NCBI GenBank assembly: GCA_007117465.1
Contig: SKGK01000150.1
Coordinates: 1 to 37,400 of the forward strand
Direction of reading: 5' to 3'
DNA length: 37,400 nt
Source: Clostridia bacterium
GTDB taxonomy: Bacteria; Bacillota; Clostridia; SK-Y3
The notes under the pieces were generated by a model. The model was not told the DNA's origin. It saw only the letters and a program-made list of their open reading frames with translations, and searched no databases. Of the stretch, positions 29,274 through 37,400 are shown in pieces (position 1 is the first letter of the stretch; each line of letters starts with the position of its first letter). The position numbers were made by a program, and so were the translations under genes.

Positions 29274-30443
29274 ATGAAGGAAGAGGTTAAAAAGTTTTTA
29301 CTTATTTTAGGGGTGTTTTTGGCAGCTTACTTTTTGCCGATAGATCAAGGGAGAGTTCAAAATGCCATTATTGAAGCATTTGCTATGCTTCATGAATATG
29401 CAAGAGAACATGTATTGCTATGCCTTATTCCTGCTTTTTTCATTGCGGGTGCGATTTCCATTTTCATTTCGCAAGGAGCGGTGCTAAAATATTTAGGACC
29501 ACAAGCTAAAAAATGGATTTCGTATAGCGTAGCATCGGTATCGGGCACCATTTTAGCAGTTTGTTCATGTACTGTGTTACCGCTTTTTGCAGGCATTTAT
29601 AAACGGGGAGCAGGCATCGGACCTGCAACCGCATTTTTATATTCAGGGCCTGCCATTAATGTGCTTGCCATTATTATTACGGCAAGGGTATTAGGACCAG
29701 AATTAGGTATAGCAAGGGCAGTAGCGGCTATTTTATTTAGTGTCATTATTGGCATTATCATGCAGCTTATATATGGAAAAGAAGAAAAAGAAAAAAAGGC
29801 ACAAAAAGGATTTATTGCTCAAGAGGAAGAAGAAACAAGACCCCTTTGGAAAAATATCATCTACTTTGCTTCAATGGTTGGCATATTAGTTTTTGCAAAT
29901 TGGGGAAAACCAGTAGAAACAACAGGCGTATGGGCAAGTATTTTTAATAACAAATGGTTTATTACAAGTATTTTCGTTGTGGTTCTTGCGTATACGATTA
30001 TACGATGGTTTAAAAAAGAAGAACTCAAAGATTGGACGGAAGCTTCTTGGGGATATACCAAACAAATCATGCCGTTATTATTTGGCGGTGTACTAATCGC
30101 AGGTATTTTGCTAGGAAGGCCAGGTAATGAAGGGCTTATGCCTTCTTTTTGGGTAGAACAGCTGGTAGGTGGTAATTCCCTAGGAGCGAACTTTTTTGCC
30201 GCTATAGCAGGGGCATTTATGTATTTTGCAACACTTACAGAAGTGCCGATTTTAGAAGGTTTATTAGGAGCAGGTATGGGAAAAGGACCCGCGCTTGCAC
30301 TACTGTTAGCAGGGCCAGCATTATCTCTACCGAATATGCTTGTTATTCGGAGCGTGATGGGAACAAAAAAAACAGTGGTTTTCATCTCATTGGTAATTGT
30401 GATGGCGACAATCGCAGGTGTTATATTTGGAACATTTTTTTGA
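29274..30443 (+). CDS. permease of the DUF318/ArsP-like (organoarsenical/metalloid efflux) family
   Basis: SVASVSGTILAVCSCTVLPLFAGIYKRGAGIGPATAFLYSGPAINVLA; operonic with ArsR and thioredoxin-like genes. Confidence 0.88.
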   Translation: MKEEVKKFLLILGVFLAAYFLPIDQGRVQNAIIEAFAMLHEYAREHVLLCLIPAFFIAGAISIFISQGAVLKYLGPQAKKWISYSVASVSGTILAVCSCTVLPLFAGIYKRGAGIGPATAFLYSGPAINVLAIIITARVLGPELGIARAVAAILFSVIIGIIMQLIYGKEEKEKKAQKGFIAQEEEETRPLWKNIIYFASMVGILVFANWGKPVETTGVWASIFNNKWFITSIFVVVLAYTIIRWFKKEELKDWTEASWGYTKQIMPLLFGGVLIAGILLGRPGNEGLMPSFWVEQLVGGNSLGANFFAAIAGAFMYFATLTEVPILEGLLGAGMGKGPALALLLAGPALSLPNMLVIRSVMGTKKTVVFISLVIVMATIAGVIFGTFF

Positions 30444-30453
30444 GCAAACGAGC

Positions 30454-30498
30454 AAAAGCGACCCATATGCTTTTTAAAAGTATATGGGTCGCTTTTTT
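30454..30498 (+). terminator. intrinsic terminator after permease
   Basis: aaaagcgacccatatgc-tttttaaaa-gtatatgggtcgctttttt. Confidence 0.92.
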
Positions 30499-30666
30499 AA
30501 GGTGCATAAAATTCAGTTAAATAATATTTTTCAATTTAAGAAAATACACTCTTTTGTTATAATGTGCTTGACTTTTATATAACAAATAAGATAAAATGAA
30601 TTTTAATGATATCTGCACGGACAAGGTAGCATTTAAAACAAGATACATTTTAGTAGAAGAGGTTAA

Positions 30667-32274
30667 ATGGAAATGACAAACAACAAAAATGTAATAAAAG
30701 AAGTACAAAGAAGAAAAACATTTGCGATTATTTCGCACCCTGATGCGGGTAAGACGACACTTACAGAAAAACTACTTTTATATGGAGGAGCAATACGCCT
30801 AGCAGGAACCGTAAAAGGAAGAAAAGCGCAACAATACGCAGTATCAGATTGGATGGAGATTGAAAAACAAAGAGGGATCTCAGTAACGTCTAGTGTGATG
30901 CAGTTTGATTATGATGGCTATCGCATTAATATTTTAGATACCCCAGGGCATCAAGATTTTAGTGAAGATACGTATAGGACCTTAGTGGCAGCAGATAGTG
31001 CAGTGATGTTAATAGATGGGGCGAAGGGTGTGGAAGCGCAAACTAAAAAGCTTTTTCATGTTTGTAAGATGCGTGGTATACCTATATTTACATTTATCAA
31101 TAAATTAGATAGATATAGTAAAGATCCTTTTGAATTAATAGAAGAAATTGAAACTACGCTTGGGATTCAGTCTTATCCAATGAATTGGCCGATTGGTGTC
31201 GAAGGAAATTTTAAAGGAATCTATAATCGGCAGTCATCGCAAGTAGAGTTATTTCAAAGTGATTCACATGGACAAAGAGTAGTTTCATCGAATATAGGTA
31301 AAGTAGAAGATGAAAAGTTTAGACAGGTGTTAGGAGAACAGCTCTACGAGAGGCTTTGCGAAGAAATTGAACTGCTTGATATTGCAGGAGATGAATTTGA
31401 TGTAGAAAAAGTGAAAAAAGGTGAGCTAACCCCTATTTTTTTTGGGAGTGCTATGACCAATTTTGGGGTGCAACCTTTTCTAGAAGCTTTTTTGCAATTA
31501 GCACCATCCCCAACCAAGCGGATAACGGGAGAAGGAGATATAGCACCAGAAAAGGATGTGTTTTCCGGATTTGTATTTAAAATTCAAGCTAATATGAACC
31601 CAACACATAGAGATCGTATTGCTTTTATTCGCATTTGCTCAGGGAAGTTTGATAAAGGTATGGAAGTTAACCATGTAAGGCTTAATAAGAGTGTGAAGCT
31701 TGCACAACCACAGCAGTTTTTAGCGCAAGATCGAAATATCGTAGAAGAGGCGTACGCGGGCGATATTATTGGTATCTTTGACCCAGGTATTTTTCATATT
31801 GGTGATACTCTTTGTCAGGCAAAAGAGGCTTTTAAATTTGAAGGAATCCCTATGTTTCCAGCAGAACATTTTGCCATTGTGTCGATTAAAGACGCTATGA
31901 AAAGAAAGCAATTTGTAAAAGGGATTGAACAAATATCCGAAGAAGGTGCCATTCAAGTATTTAAACAACCTAATATTGGGGTAGAGACATTAATTATAGG
32001 CGTTGTAGGGATATTGCAGTTCGAAGTATTGGAATATCGCTTGAAAAATGAATATGGCGTACAAATTCAGATTCAAAAACTTCCTTATCAATTTGCGCGT
32101 TGGGTAAAATCAGGTATTGTTGATGAACAGAAGGTCGGATATTCTGACAGTGCACTTTTAATTGAAGATCAGTATGGACGCCCCGTGGTGCTATTTAAAA
32201 ACCAGTGGATGTTAGATGCGATTACGCAAAAAATGAAGGATGTAATGTTTGAGGAGATACCAACGGTGATATAG
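30667..32274 (+). CDS. prfC: peptide chain release factor 3
   Basis: RRKTFAIISHPDAGKTTLTEKLLLYGGAIRLAGTVKGRK, EKQRGISVTSSVMQF, DTPGHQDFSEDTYRTL. Confidence 0.96.
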   Translation: MEMTNNKNVIKEVQRRKTFAIISHPDAGKTTLTEKLLLYGGAIRLAGTVKGRKAQQYAVSDWMEIEKQRGISVTSSVMQFDYDGYRINILDTPGHQDFSEDTYRTLVAADSAVMLIDGAKGVEAQTKKLFHVCKMRGIPIFTFINKLDRYSKDPFELIEEIETTLGIQSYPMNWPIGVEGNFKGIYNRQSSQVELFQSDSHGQRVVSSNIGKVEDEKFRQVLGEQLYERLCEEIELLDIAGDEFDVEKVKKGELTPIFFGSAMTNFGVQPFLEAFLQLAPSPTKRITGEGDIAPEKDVFSGFVFKIQANMNPTHRDRIAFIRICSGKFDKGMEVNHVRLNKSVKLAQPQQFLAQDRNIVEEAYAGDIIGIFDPGIFHIGDTLCQAKEAFKFEGIPMFPAEHFAIVSIKDAMKRKQFVKGIEQISEEGAIQVFKQPNIGVETLIIGVVGILQFEVLEYRLKNEYGVQIQIQKLPYQFARWVKSGIVDEQKVGYSDSALLIEDQYGRPVVLFKNQWMLDAITQKMKDVMFEEIPTVI

Positions 32275-32483
32275 TAATATGTGCGGAGCTAGGAGGATAA
32301 AGGACAGTTAATAAAGAAAAAGATATTCGCAAAAGTAAAAAATAGTAGGTATTATTAATGAAGTCTAAGACGAAAATAAAGAGTAATAAGACTTAAACTA
32401 GCGATGTTTAAAAGTAGGATCGTATTTAAAATCGTATTAATAAAAATATAAAAATAAACAGTGAAATAAATGGAGGGTTAATT

Positions 32484-34145
32484 TTGAAGAAGAAGAACAA
32501 TAGCAAACTAAAAGTAATACCGTTAGGTGGATTAGGAGAGATAGGAAAAAATATTACCGTTTTTGAGTATGAAAAAGACATTATGATTGTAGATTGCGGG
32601 ATTGCATTTCCAGAAGATGAAATGATGGGAGTTGATTTGGTAATTCCTGATATTACATATTTAAAGAATAATAAGGAAAGAATAAAGGGCATTGTGTTGA
32701 CACATGGACATGAAGATCATATCGGGGCACTTCCGTATGTGTTAAAAGATATAAACGTGCCTGTATATGGAACAAAGCTTACGCTAGGCTTGCTAGAAAA
32801 CAAGTTAGAAGAGCATGGTATGTTAAGAGAAACCACGCTAGAAATTATTAAGCAAGGGCAGACAATTTCGTTAGGTGTTTTTAAGATAGAATTTATTAAT
32901 TCATGCCACAGCATCGCCGATGTTGTAGCACTTGCAATACATACCCCTGTAGGTATTGTGGTTCATACGGGTGACTACAAGATAGATTATACACCCATAC
33001 AAGGTGAACCGATGGATTTAGCAAAATTTGCAGAGCTTGGAAAACAAGGGGTACTGCTTCTGATGTGTGACAGTACCAATGTAGAGCGCCCAGGATATAC
33101 TATGTCAGAAAAGACGGTAGGCAAAGCGTTTGATGAGATTTTTGCTGATGCAAAGAGTCGTATTATTGTGGCTACTTTTGCTTCAAATATCCATCGTGTA
33201 CAGCAAATTATAGATGCATCCGTAAAATTTAACCGCAAAGTAGCAGTTTCGGGTAGAAGCATGGTAAATGTAGTGGGCACGGCATTCCGTTTAGGATATT
33301 TACATGCGCCTGAAGGCACGCTTATTGAAATGAACGAAATTGATAAATACAAATCAGATAAGATAACCGTTATTACGACGGGTAGTCAAGGTGAGCCAAT
33401 GTCTGCACTTACTAGAATGGCAGCATCTTCGCACCGACAGCTAGAAATCGTGCCTGGGGATTTGGTAATTATCTCTGCAACGCCTATTCCCGGTAATGAA
33501 AAAACAGTGTCAAGAGTCATTAACCAGCTCTTTAGAAAAGGCGCAGATGTGATTTATAAGGCACTTGCAGATATCCACGTTTCGGGGCATGCTTGTCAAG
33601 AAGAGCTAAAACTTATACACAAAATTGTAAACCCTAAATTTTTTATGCCTGTGCATGGGGAGTATAGACATTTAAAACAGCATGCACTTTTAGCGCAGCA
33701 ATTAGGGATGCCCAAAGAAAATACTTTTGTGATGGATATTGGCAATGTACTTGAACTAGACGGGAATACTGCTAAAAAGAATGGTAGTGTAACGTCAGGT
33801 AAGCTTTTAGTTGATGGTCTAGGTGTGGGTGATGTTGGCAATATTGTACTAAGAGATAGAAAACTCTTATCGCAAGAAGGGCTGGTGATTGTCGTTATTA
33901 CCATTGATAGTGAGACAGGCACAATGATAGCAGAGCCTGATATTATCTCTAGAGGGTTTGTATATGTAAGAGAATCTGAGCATTTAATAGAGCAAATGCG
34001 AAAACTCACGCATCAAATGCTTTTAAATTATGAAGGCAAAGATTGGGGTACCATGAAGCGCTTAGTGAAAGATGGATTAAGGGAGCATCTATATGTATCC
34101 ATCAAAAGGAATCCAATGATACTACCTATTATTGTGGAGATGTAG
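32484..34145 (+). CDS. rnj: ribonuclease J family protein
   Basis: TTG start; VIPLGGLGEIGKNITVFEYEKD, LTHGHEDHIGALPYVL, PVHGEYRHLKQHALLA. Confidence 0.94.
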   Translation: MKKKNNSKLKVIPLGGLGEIGKNITVFEYEKDIMIVDCGIAFPEDEMMGVDLVIPDITYLKNNKERIKGIVLTHGHEDHIGALPYVLKDINVPVYGTKLTLGLLENKLEEHGMLRETTLEIIKQGQTISLGVFKIEFINSCHSIADVVALAIHTPVGIVVHTGDYKIDYTPIQGEPMDLAKFAELGKQGVLLLMCDSTNVERPGYTMSEKTVGKAFDEIFADAKSRIIVATFASNIHRVQQIIDASVKFNRKVAVSGRSMVNVVGTAFRLGYLHAPEGTLIEMNEIDKYKSDKITVITTGSQGEPMSALTRMAASSHRQLEIVPGDLVIISATPIPGNEKTVSRVINQLFRKGADVIYKALADIHVSGHACQEELKLIHKIVNPKFFMPVHGEYRHLKQHALLAQQLGMPKENTFVMDIGNVLELDGNTAKKNGSVTSGKLLVDGLGVGDVGNIVLRDRKLLSQEGLVIVVITIDSETGTMIAEPDIISRGFVYVRESEHLIEQMRKLTHQMLLNYEGKDWGTMKRLVKDGLREHLYVSIKRNPMILPIIVEM

Positions 34146-34151
34146 TAGGTA

Positions 34152-34183
34152 TTAACAAAAGGCGCAAATGCGCCTTTTGTTAA
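34152..34183 (+). terminator. hairpin terminator after rnj
   Basis: ttaacaaaaggcgca-aa-tgcgccttttgttaa perfect stem. Confidence 0.8.
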
Positions 34184-34210
34184 ATTTACATTAAAAGTGT
34201 CACAAATGGC

Positions 34211-34258
34211 TTGCAAAATCATATGATACATAGTATAATATGAGTATATTTGAATATA
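34211..34258 (+). promoter_or_regulatory. promoter plus ArsR-type operator for acr3-arsRC
   Basis: TTGCAA (34211-34216), 17-nt spacer, TATAAT (34234-34239), followed by dyad TATATT-TG-AATATA (34245-34258). Confidence 0.6.
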
Positions 34259-34316
34259 AGTATATAGTCATAAGTGGAATGATAACTACATAATAATTTT
34301 AAGGGAGTGGTTGTAA

Positions 34317-35378
34317 ATGAGTAAAGAAAAATTACAAGGTATCGGTTTTTTTGAAAAGTATTTGACTGTATGGGTAATCCTTTGTATGGCGGTAGGGATA
34401 CTAATTGGTCAATTTTTACCTGGCATACCAGCATTTTTAGGCCAATTTGAATATGCGAATGTATCTGTACCCATAGCGATTCTTATCTGGGTTATGATTT
34501 ATCCCATGATGATGAAAGTTGATTTTCAAAGCATTAAAAATGTAGGGAAAAGCCCAAAAGGGTTATACGTTACGTGGGTAGTAAACTGGCTTATCAAGCC
34601 ATTTACCATGTATGGTATCGCGGCATTTTTCTTGTATTTTGTGTTTAGAGCGATTATACCAGCAGATTTAGCAAAAGACTATTTGGCAGGAGCGGTTTTA
34701 CTTGGTGCGGCACCTTGTACAGCGATGGTGTTTGTATGGAGTCATCTTACCAAAGGAAATGCCGCTTATACGGTTGTACAAGTGGCAACAAACGATTTGA
34801 TTATTTTGGTTGCCTTTACACCAATTGTAGCCTTTTTACTAGGCGTAACTGGGTTTACTATTCCATGGATGACACTTATTTTATCGGTTGTATTATTTGT
34901 TGTCATCCCACTTACAGCAGGTATATTAACGCGTATATGGATGGTTAAAAATAAAGGAGAAGAATATTTTAGCAATACCTTCCTTCCCAAATTCAATAAT
35001 ATCACAATCATTGGACTTTTATTAACGCTGATTATTATCTTCTCATTTCAAGGAGATGTGATTTTGCAAAACCCATTGCATATTTTGTTGATAGCAATTC
35101 CGCTAGTTATTCAAACATTTTTAATTTTCTTTATTGCGTATTTTGTGTGTAAATCGATGAAATTGTCACACGATGTTGCAGCCCCAGCAGGCATGATAGG
35201 TGCATCAAACTTTTTTGAACTAGCGGTTGCGGTTGCCATTGCACTATTTGGTCCCACATCACCCGTTGCGTTGGCGACGATTGTAGGTGTATTAGTGGAA
35301 GTACCCATTATGCTGATACTAGTGAAGATTGCTAACAACACAAAACAGTGGTTCCCTGCTAAGGTGGTGGGAGAATGA
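34317..35378 (+). CDS. acr3: ACR3-family arsenite efflux transporter
   Basis: FFEKYLTVWVILCMAVGILIGQFLPGIPAFLG, LGAAPCTAMVFVWSHLTKGN, MIGASNFFELAVAVAIALFG. Confidence 0.96.
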   Translation: MSKEKLQGIGFFEKYLTVWVILCMAVGILIGQFLPGIPAFLGQFEYANVSVPIAILIWVMIYPMMMKVDFQSIKNVGKSPKGLYVTWVVNWLIKPFTMYGIAAFFLYFVFRAIIPADLAKDYLAGAVLLGAAPCTAMVFVWSHLTKGNAAYTVVQVATNDLIILVAFTPIVAFLLGVTGFTIPWMTLILSVVLFVVIPLTAGILTRIWMVKNKGEEYFSNTFLPKFNNITIIGLLLTLIIIFSFQGDVILQNPLHILLIAIPLVIQTFLIFFIAYFVCKSMKLSHDVAAPAGMIGASNFFELAVAVAIALFGPTSPVALATIVGVLVEVPIMLILVKIANNTKQWFPAKVVGE

Positions 35379-36142
35379 TTGAAATATTAAAAGCACTAGC
35401 CGATGAAAATAGAATGAGGATATATAACTTACTCAGAATAGAAGAACGCTGTGTTTGTGAGATTGAGGATATTCTTAGCATCACTCAGTCAAATGCGTCA
35501 AGACACCTCAATCGCTTAAAAAACGCAAAAATTATTGACTATAAAAAGAAATCACAATGGGTATACTATCAAATTGACGAAACTTTTATCGCGCAGCATG
35601 GTTTGCTCTATGAGTATCTAAATAGTCAGATGGCACGAAGTGAGCAATGCGTAAAAGACGTAAAAAATTTACAAAAATATCTACAGACTAATAAAATACC
35701 TTGTATTCAAACGAAAAAAAATAAAATAAGTGAGGGAAAGCTAATGAAAACAAAAGTCGCTTTTATATGTGTTCACAATTCTTGTCGTTCCCAAATGGCA
35801 GAAGCATGGGCGAAAAAATTAGGCAGTGATGTGTTAGACGTGTATTCTGCAGGAACTGAAGATTATCCTGAGGTAAAACCATTAGCGGTACAAGTGATGG
35901 AAGAAGTAGGCGTAGATATGAGTAAGCATAGCCCAAAGCTACTTAGTGATATTCCAGCAGAAGTGGATATTGTCATCACCATGGGATGCAATGTAGACTG
36001 TCCATACCTACCATGTAAGCAAAGAGAAGATTGGGGACTTACCGACCCATCAGGTGGTCCGATTGATGATTATATAGTAACGCGAGATATTATAAAAGGA
36101 AAAGTCGAAAAGTTGATACAACAAGTAAAAGGAAATCAATAG
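35375..36142 (+). CDS. fused ArsR repressor - arsenate reductase (ArsC, LMW-PTPase fold)
   Basis: Single 255-aa ORF. N-terminus IEILKALADENRMRIYNLLRIEERCVCEIEDILSITQSNASRHLNRL (ArsR); C-terminus VAFICVHNSCRSQMAEAWAKKLG...DPSGGPIDD (ArsC). ATGA overlap with acr3. Internal RBS/ATG at 35744 in the same frame. Confidence 0.9.
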   Translation: MIEILKALADENRMRIYNLLRIEERCVCEIEDILSITQSNASRHLNRLKNAKIIDYKKKSQWVYYQIDETFIAQHGLLYEYLNSQMARSEQCVKDVKNLQKYLQTNKIPCIQTKKNKISEGKLMKTKVAFICVHNSCRSQMAEAWAKKLGSDVLDVYSAGTEDYPEVKPLAVQVMEEVGVDMSKHSPKLLSDIPAEVDIVITMGCNVDCPYLPCKQREDWGLTDPSGGPIDDYIVTRDIIKGKVEKLIQQVKGNQ

Positions 36143-36148
36143 CTAAAT

Positions 36149-36191
36149 AAAAAAGATAAGCGATAGCCAATTAAGCCTCGCTTATCTTTTT
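36149..36191 (+). terminator. intrinsic terminator after arsRC
   Basis: aaaaagataagcga-tagccaattaagcc-tcgcttatcttttt. Confidence 0.88.
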
Positions 36192-36238
36192 ACTGACTAG
36201 GAGCGCATAAAATTTTTCTGTTAATTTAAGTTCTAAAA
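36187..36238. repeat. 52-bp dispersed repeat, copy 2
   Basis: tttttactgactaggagcgcataaaatttttctgttaatttaagttctaaaa; 49/52 identical to 11524-11575. Confidence 0.85.
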
Positions 36239-36248
36239 TGAAAATGGG

Positions 36249-36278
36249 TTGACGAATATAAAAAGAATAAGGTACAAT
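36249..36278 (+). promoter_or_regulatory. sigma-A-like promoter for mrp operon
   Basis: TTGACG (36249-36254), 18-nt spacer, TACAAT (36273-36278). Confidence 0.65.
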
Positions 36279-36297
36279 ATAGTAAAGTTATAAAGAG

Positions 36298-36801
36298 GTG
36301 ATGCGTATAGTGAAAAAGTTAATGTATTATACAGAGCTAATTTTAATCAATGTTGCGATATGGATAATCCTAAATGAAAGTTTATCATGGCTAACGATAA
36401 TCTCAGGGGTTATTTTTGCGATGATTACGATTGTGATTACCAATAATTTACTATTACTATCAGATTATAAAAAAATGTATAAAATCCGCCCGATGCTCTT
36501 AGTGAAATATGGACTTTATTTGATTATACAAATTTATGCGGCAGGCTTTGGTGCCATTGCTAAAATTATAAGTGGCAAAATTAATGCGGATATTGTTGAA
36601 ATAGAAACGAAGTTAGAGGATGAACTGCAAAGATGTATATTAGCGAACTCTATTACTTTAACGCCGGGGACAGTGACAGTGGATAAAAAGGGAAATAAGC
36701 TTACAGTGCTTTGGCTGGATTGTGAGACCAAAGATAGTGAAAGAGCGGGTGAGATGATAAAAGGGAAGTTTGAAAAAATTTTGTTAGGTGAAAGGGGATA
36801 A
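36298..36801 (+). CDS. mrpE: Na+/H+ antiporter subunit E (MnhE/MrpE)
   Basis: IWIILNESLSWLTIISGVIFAMITI...AKIISGKINADIVEIETKLEDELQRCILANSITLTPGTVTVD. Confidence 0.92.
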   Translation: MMRIVKKLMYYTELILINVAIWIILNESLSWLTIISGVIFAMITIVITNNLLLLSDYKKMYKIRPMLLVKYGLYLIIQIYAAGFGAIAKIISGKINADIVEIETKLEDELQRCILANSITLTPGTVTVDKKGNKLTVLWLDCETKDSERAGEMIKGKFEKILLGERG

Positions 36802-36804
36802 AAG

Positions 36805-37062
36805 GTGTATAATGAATATATTTTACTGGCAATTGCTGTGCTTATATGTGGTACCAGCCTGCGCATTATATTAGGACCTACCATATGGGATAGACTTTTA
36901 GGACTTAACCTTTTTACATCAAAAGTCATTATGCTCATTGTGCTTTTTGCCCTGATGAGAGAAAAGTCATACTTATTAGATATTGCACTGGTATATACTT
37001 TACTAGGCTTTATTAGTATCGTAGTTATTGCAAAATTCATTCAAGAAAAAGGGAAGATATAA
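36805..37062 (+). CDS. mrpF: Na+/H+ antiporter subunit F (MnhF/MrpF)
   Basis: GTG start; RIILGPTIWDRLLGLNLFTSKVIMLIVLFAL...DIALVYTLLGFISIVVIAKFI. Confidence 0.92.
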   Translation: MYNEYILLAIAVLICGTSLRIILGPTIWDRLLGLNLFTSKVIMLIVLFALMREKSYLLDIALVYTLLGFISIVVIAKFIQEKGKI

Positions 37063-37063
37063 T

Positions 37064-37360
37064 ATGCTTAATATCATTGGAACCATTATGATTGTTATCG
37101 GTATTGGATTTATTGCTTTTGGGGTATTTGGGCTATTTCGTTTTAGCGACTTATATGCAAGAACGTTAATCGCAGCGAAAGTAGATACCGTAGGTTTTAT
37201 TACGGTAATGGCAGGGGTAATTGTAAGAAGTGGGATAAACTTTTTTTCGCTTAAAGTGCTGCTTATTTTAGTGTTGGCTATTATTATTAACCCGCTTTCT
37301 TCACATGCGATTGCGCGCTCTGCCTATATGAGTGGGTATAGGGTGAAAAAGGGGGAATAA
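37064..37360 (+). CDS. mrpG: Na+/H+ antiporter subunit G (MnhG/MrpG)
   Basis: MLNIIGTIMIVIGIGFIAFGVFGLFRFSDLYARTLIAAKVDTVGFITVMAGVIVRSG; ATG 37064. Confidence 0.93.
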   Translation: MLNIIGTIMIVIGIGFIAFGVFGLFRFSDLYARTLIAAKVDTVGFITVMAGVIVRSGINFFSLKVLLILVLAIIINPLSSHAIARSAYMSGYRVKKGE

Positions 37361-37364
37361 GAGG

Positions 37365-37400
37365 ATGGTCTTAAAGGTGTTTTTCATTGTGATGATTGCA
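37365..37400 (+). CDS. start of next antiporter-operon gene (truncated by window end)
   Basis: ATG at 37365 after RBS-like gggggaataagagg; MVLKVFFIVMIA..., position suggests an MbhD/DUF4040- or MnhB-like subunit. Confidence 0.45.
   Translation, partial: MVLKVFFIVMIA

Noticed and set aside
29861-30466. 201-aa antisense ORF opposite the permease, and other long antisense ORFs
   Set aside because: Fully opposite a well-supported CDS with no RBS or recognisable domain; typical shadow ORF.
1-37400. CRISPR array, prophage, integrase or defence island
   Set aside because: No regularly spaced repeats, cas, phage structural, integrase or recognised defence genes seen; nearly all coding capacity is housekeeping.

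Overview
The window is ~37.4 kb of an AT-rich Firmicutes (Clostridia-like) chromosome, and most of it is recognisable housekeeping sequence. In order: the end of a sugar oxidoreductase/isomerase cluster (two Gfo/Idh/MocA proteins and a TIM-barrel isomerase); a minus-strand aromatic biosynthesis block (aroF, tyrA, aroA); an EF-G paralog; dusB; rpsF-ssb-rpsR; pheA; a MazG-like protein; yybS-gdpP-rplI-dnaB; tilS-hpt-ftsH; fhs; tsaE-tsaB; rpiB-upp-dCMP deaminase; glnS; an ArsR/thioredoxin-like/permease operon; prfC; rnj; acr3 followed by an in-frame ArsR-ArsC fusion; and the start of an Mrp-type Na+/H+ antiporter operon (E, F, G, next subunit). No tRNA, rRNA or CRISPR array was recognised. The most unusual item is a compact, highly structured, non-coding ~387-bp element (5024-5410) between tyrA and aroF. 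It has perfect 14-bp terminal inverted repeats, internal copies of the end sequence, subterminal imperfect palindromes and a multi-stem core, and it looks like a non-autonomous mobile element and/or a structured RNA. Other notable items are a 52-bp dispersed repeat placed directly after two unrelated terminators ~24.7 kb apart, a ~135-bp structured element upstream of pheA, an ArsR-ArsC fusion with an internal ribosome-binding site and start, and an AraC-family C-terminal remnant upstream of dusB. All product calls come from reading the translations; no database search was run.
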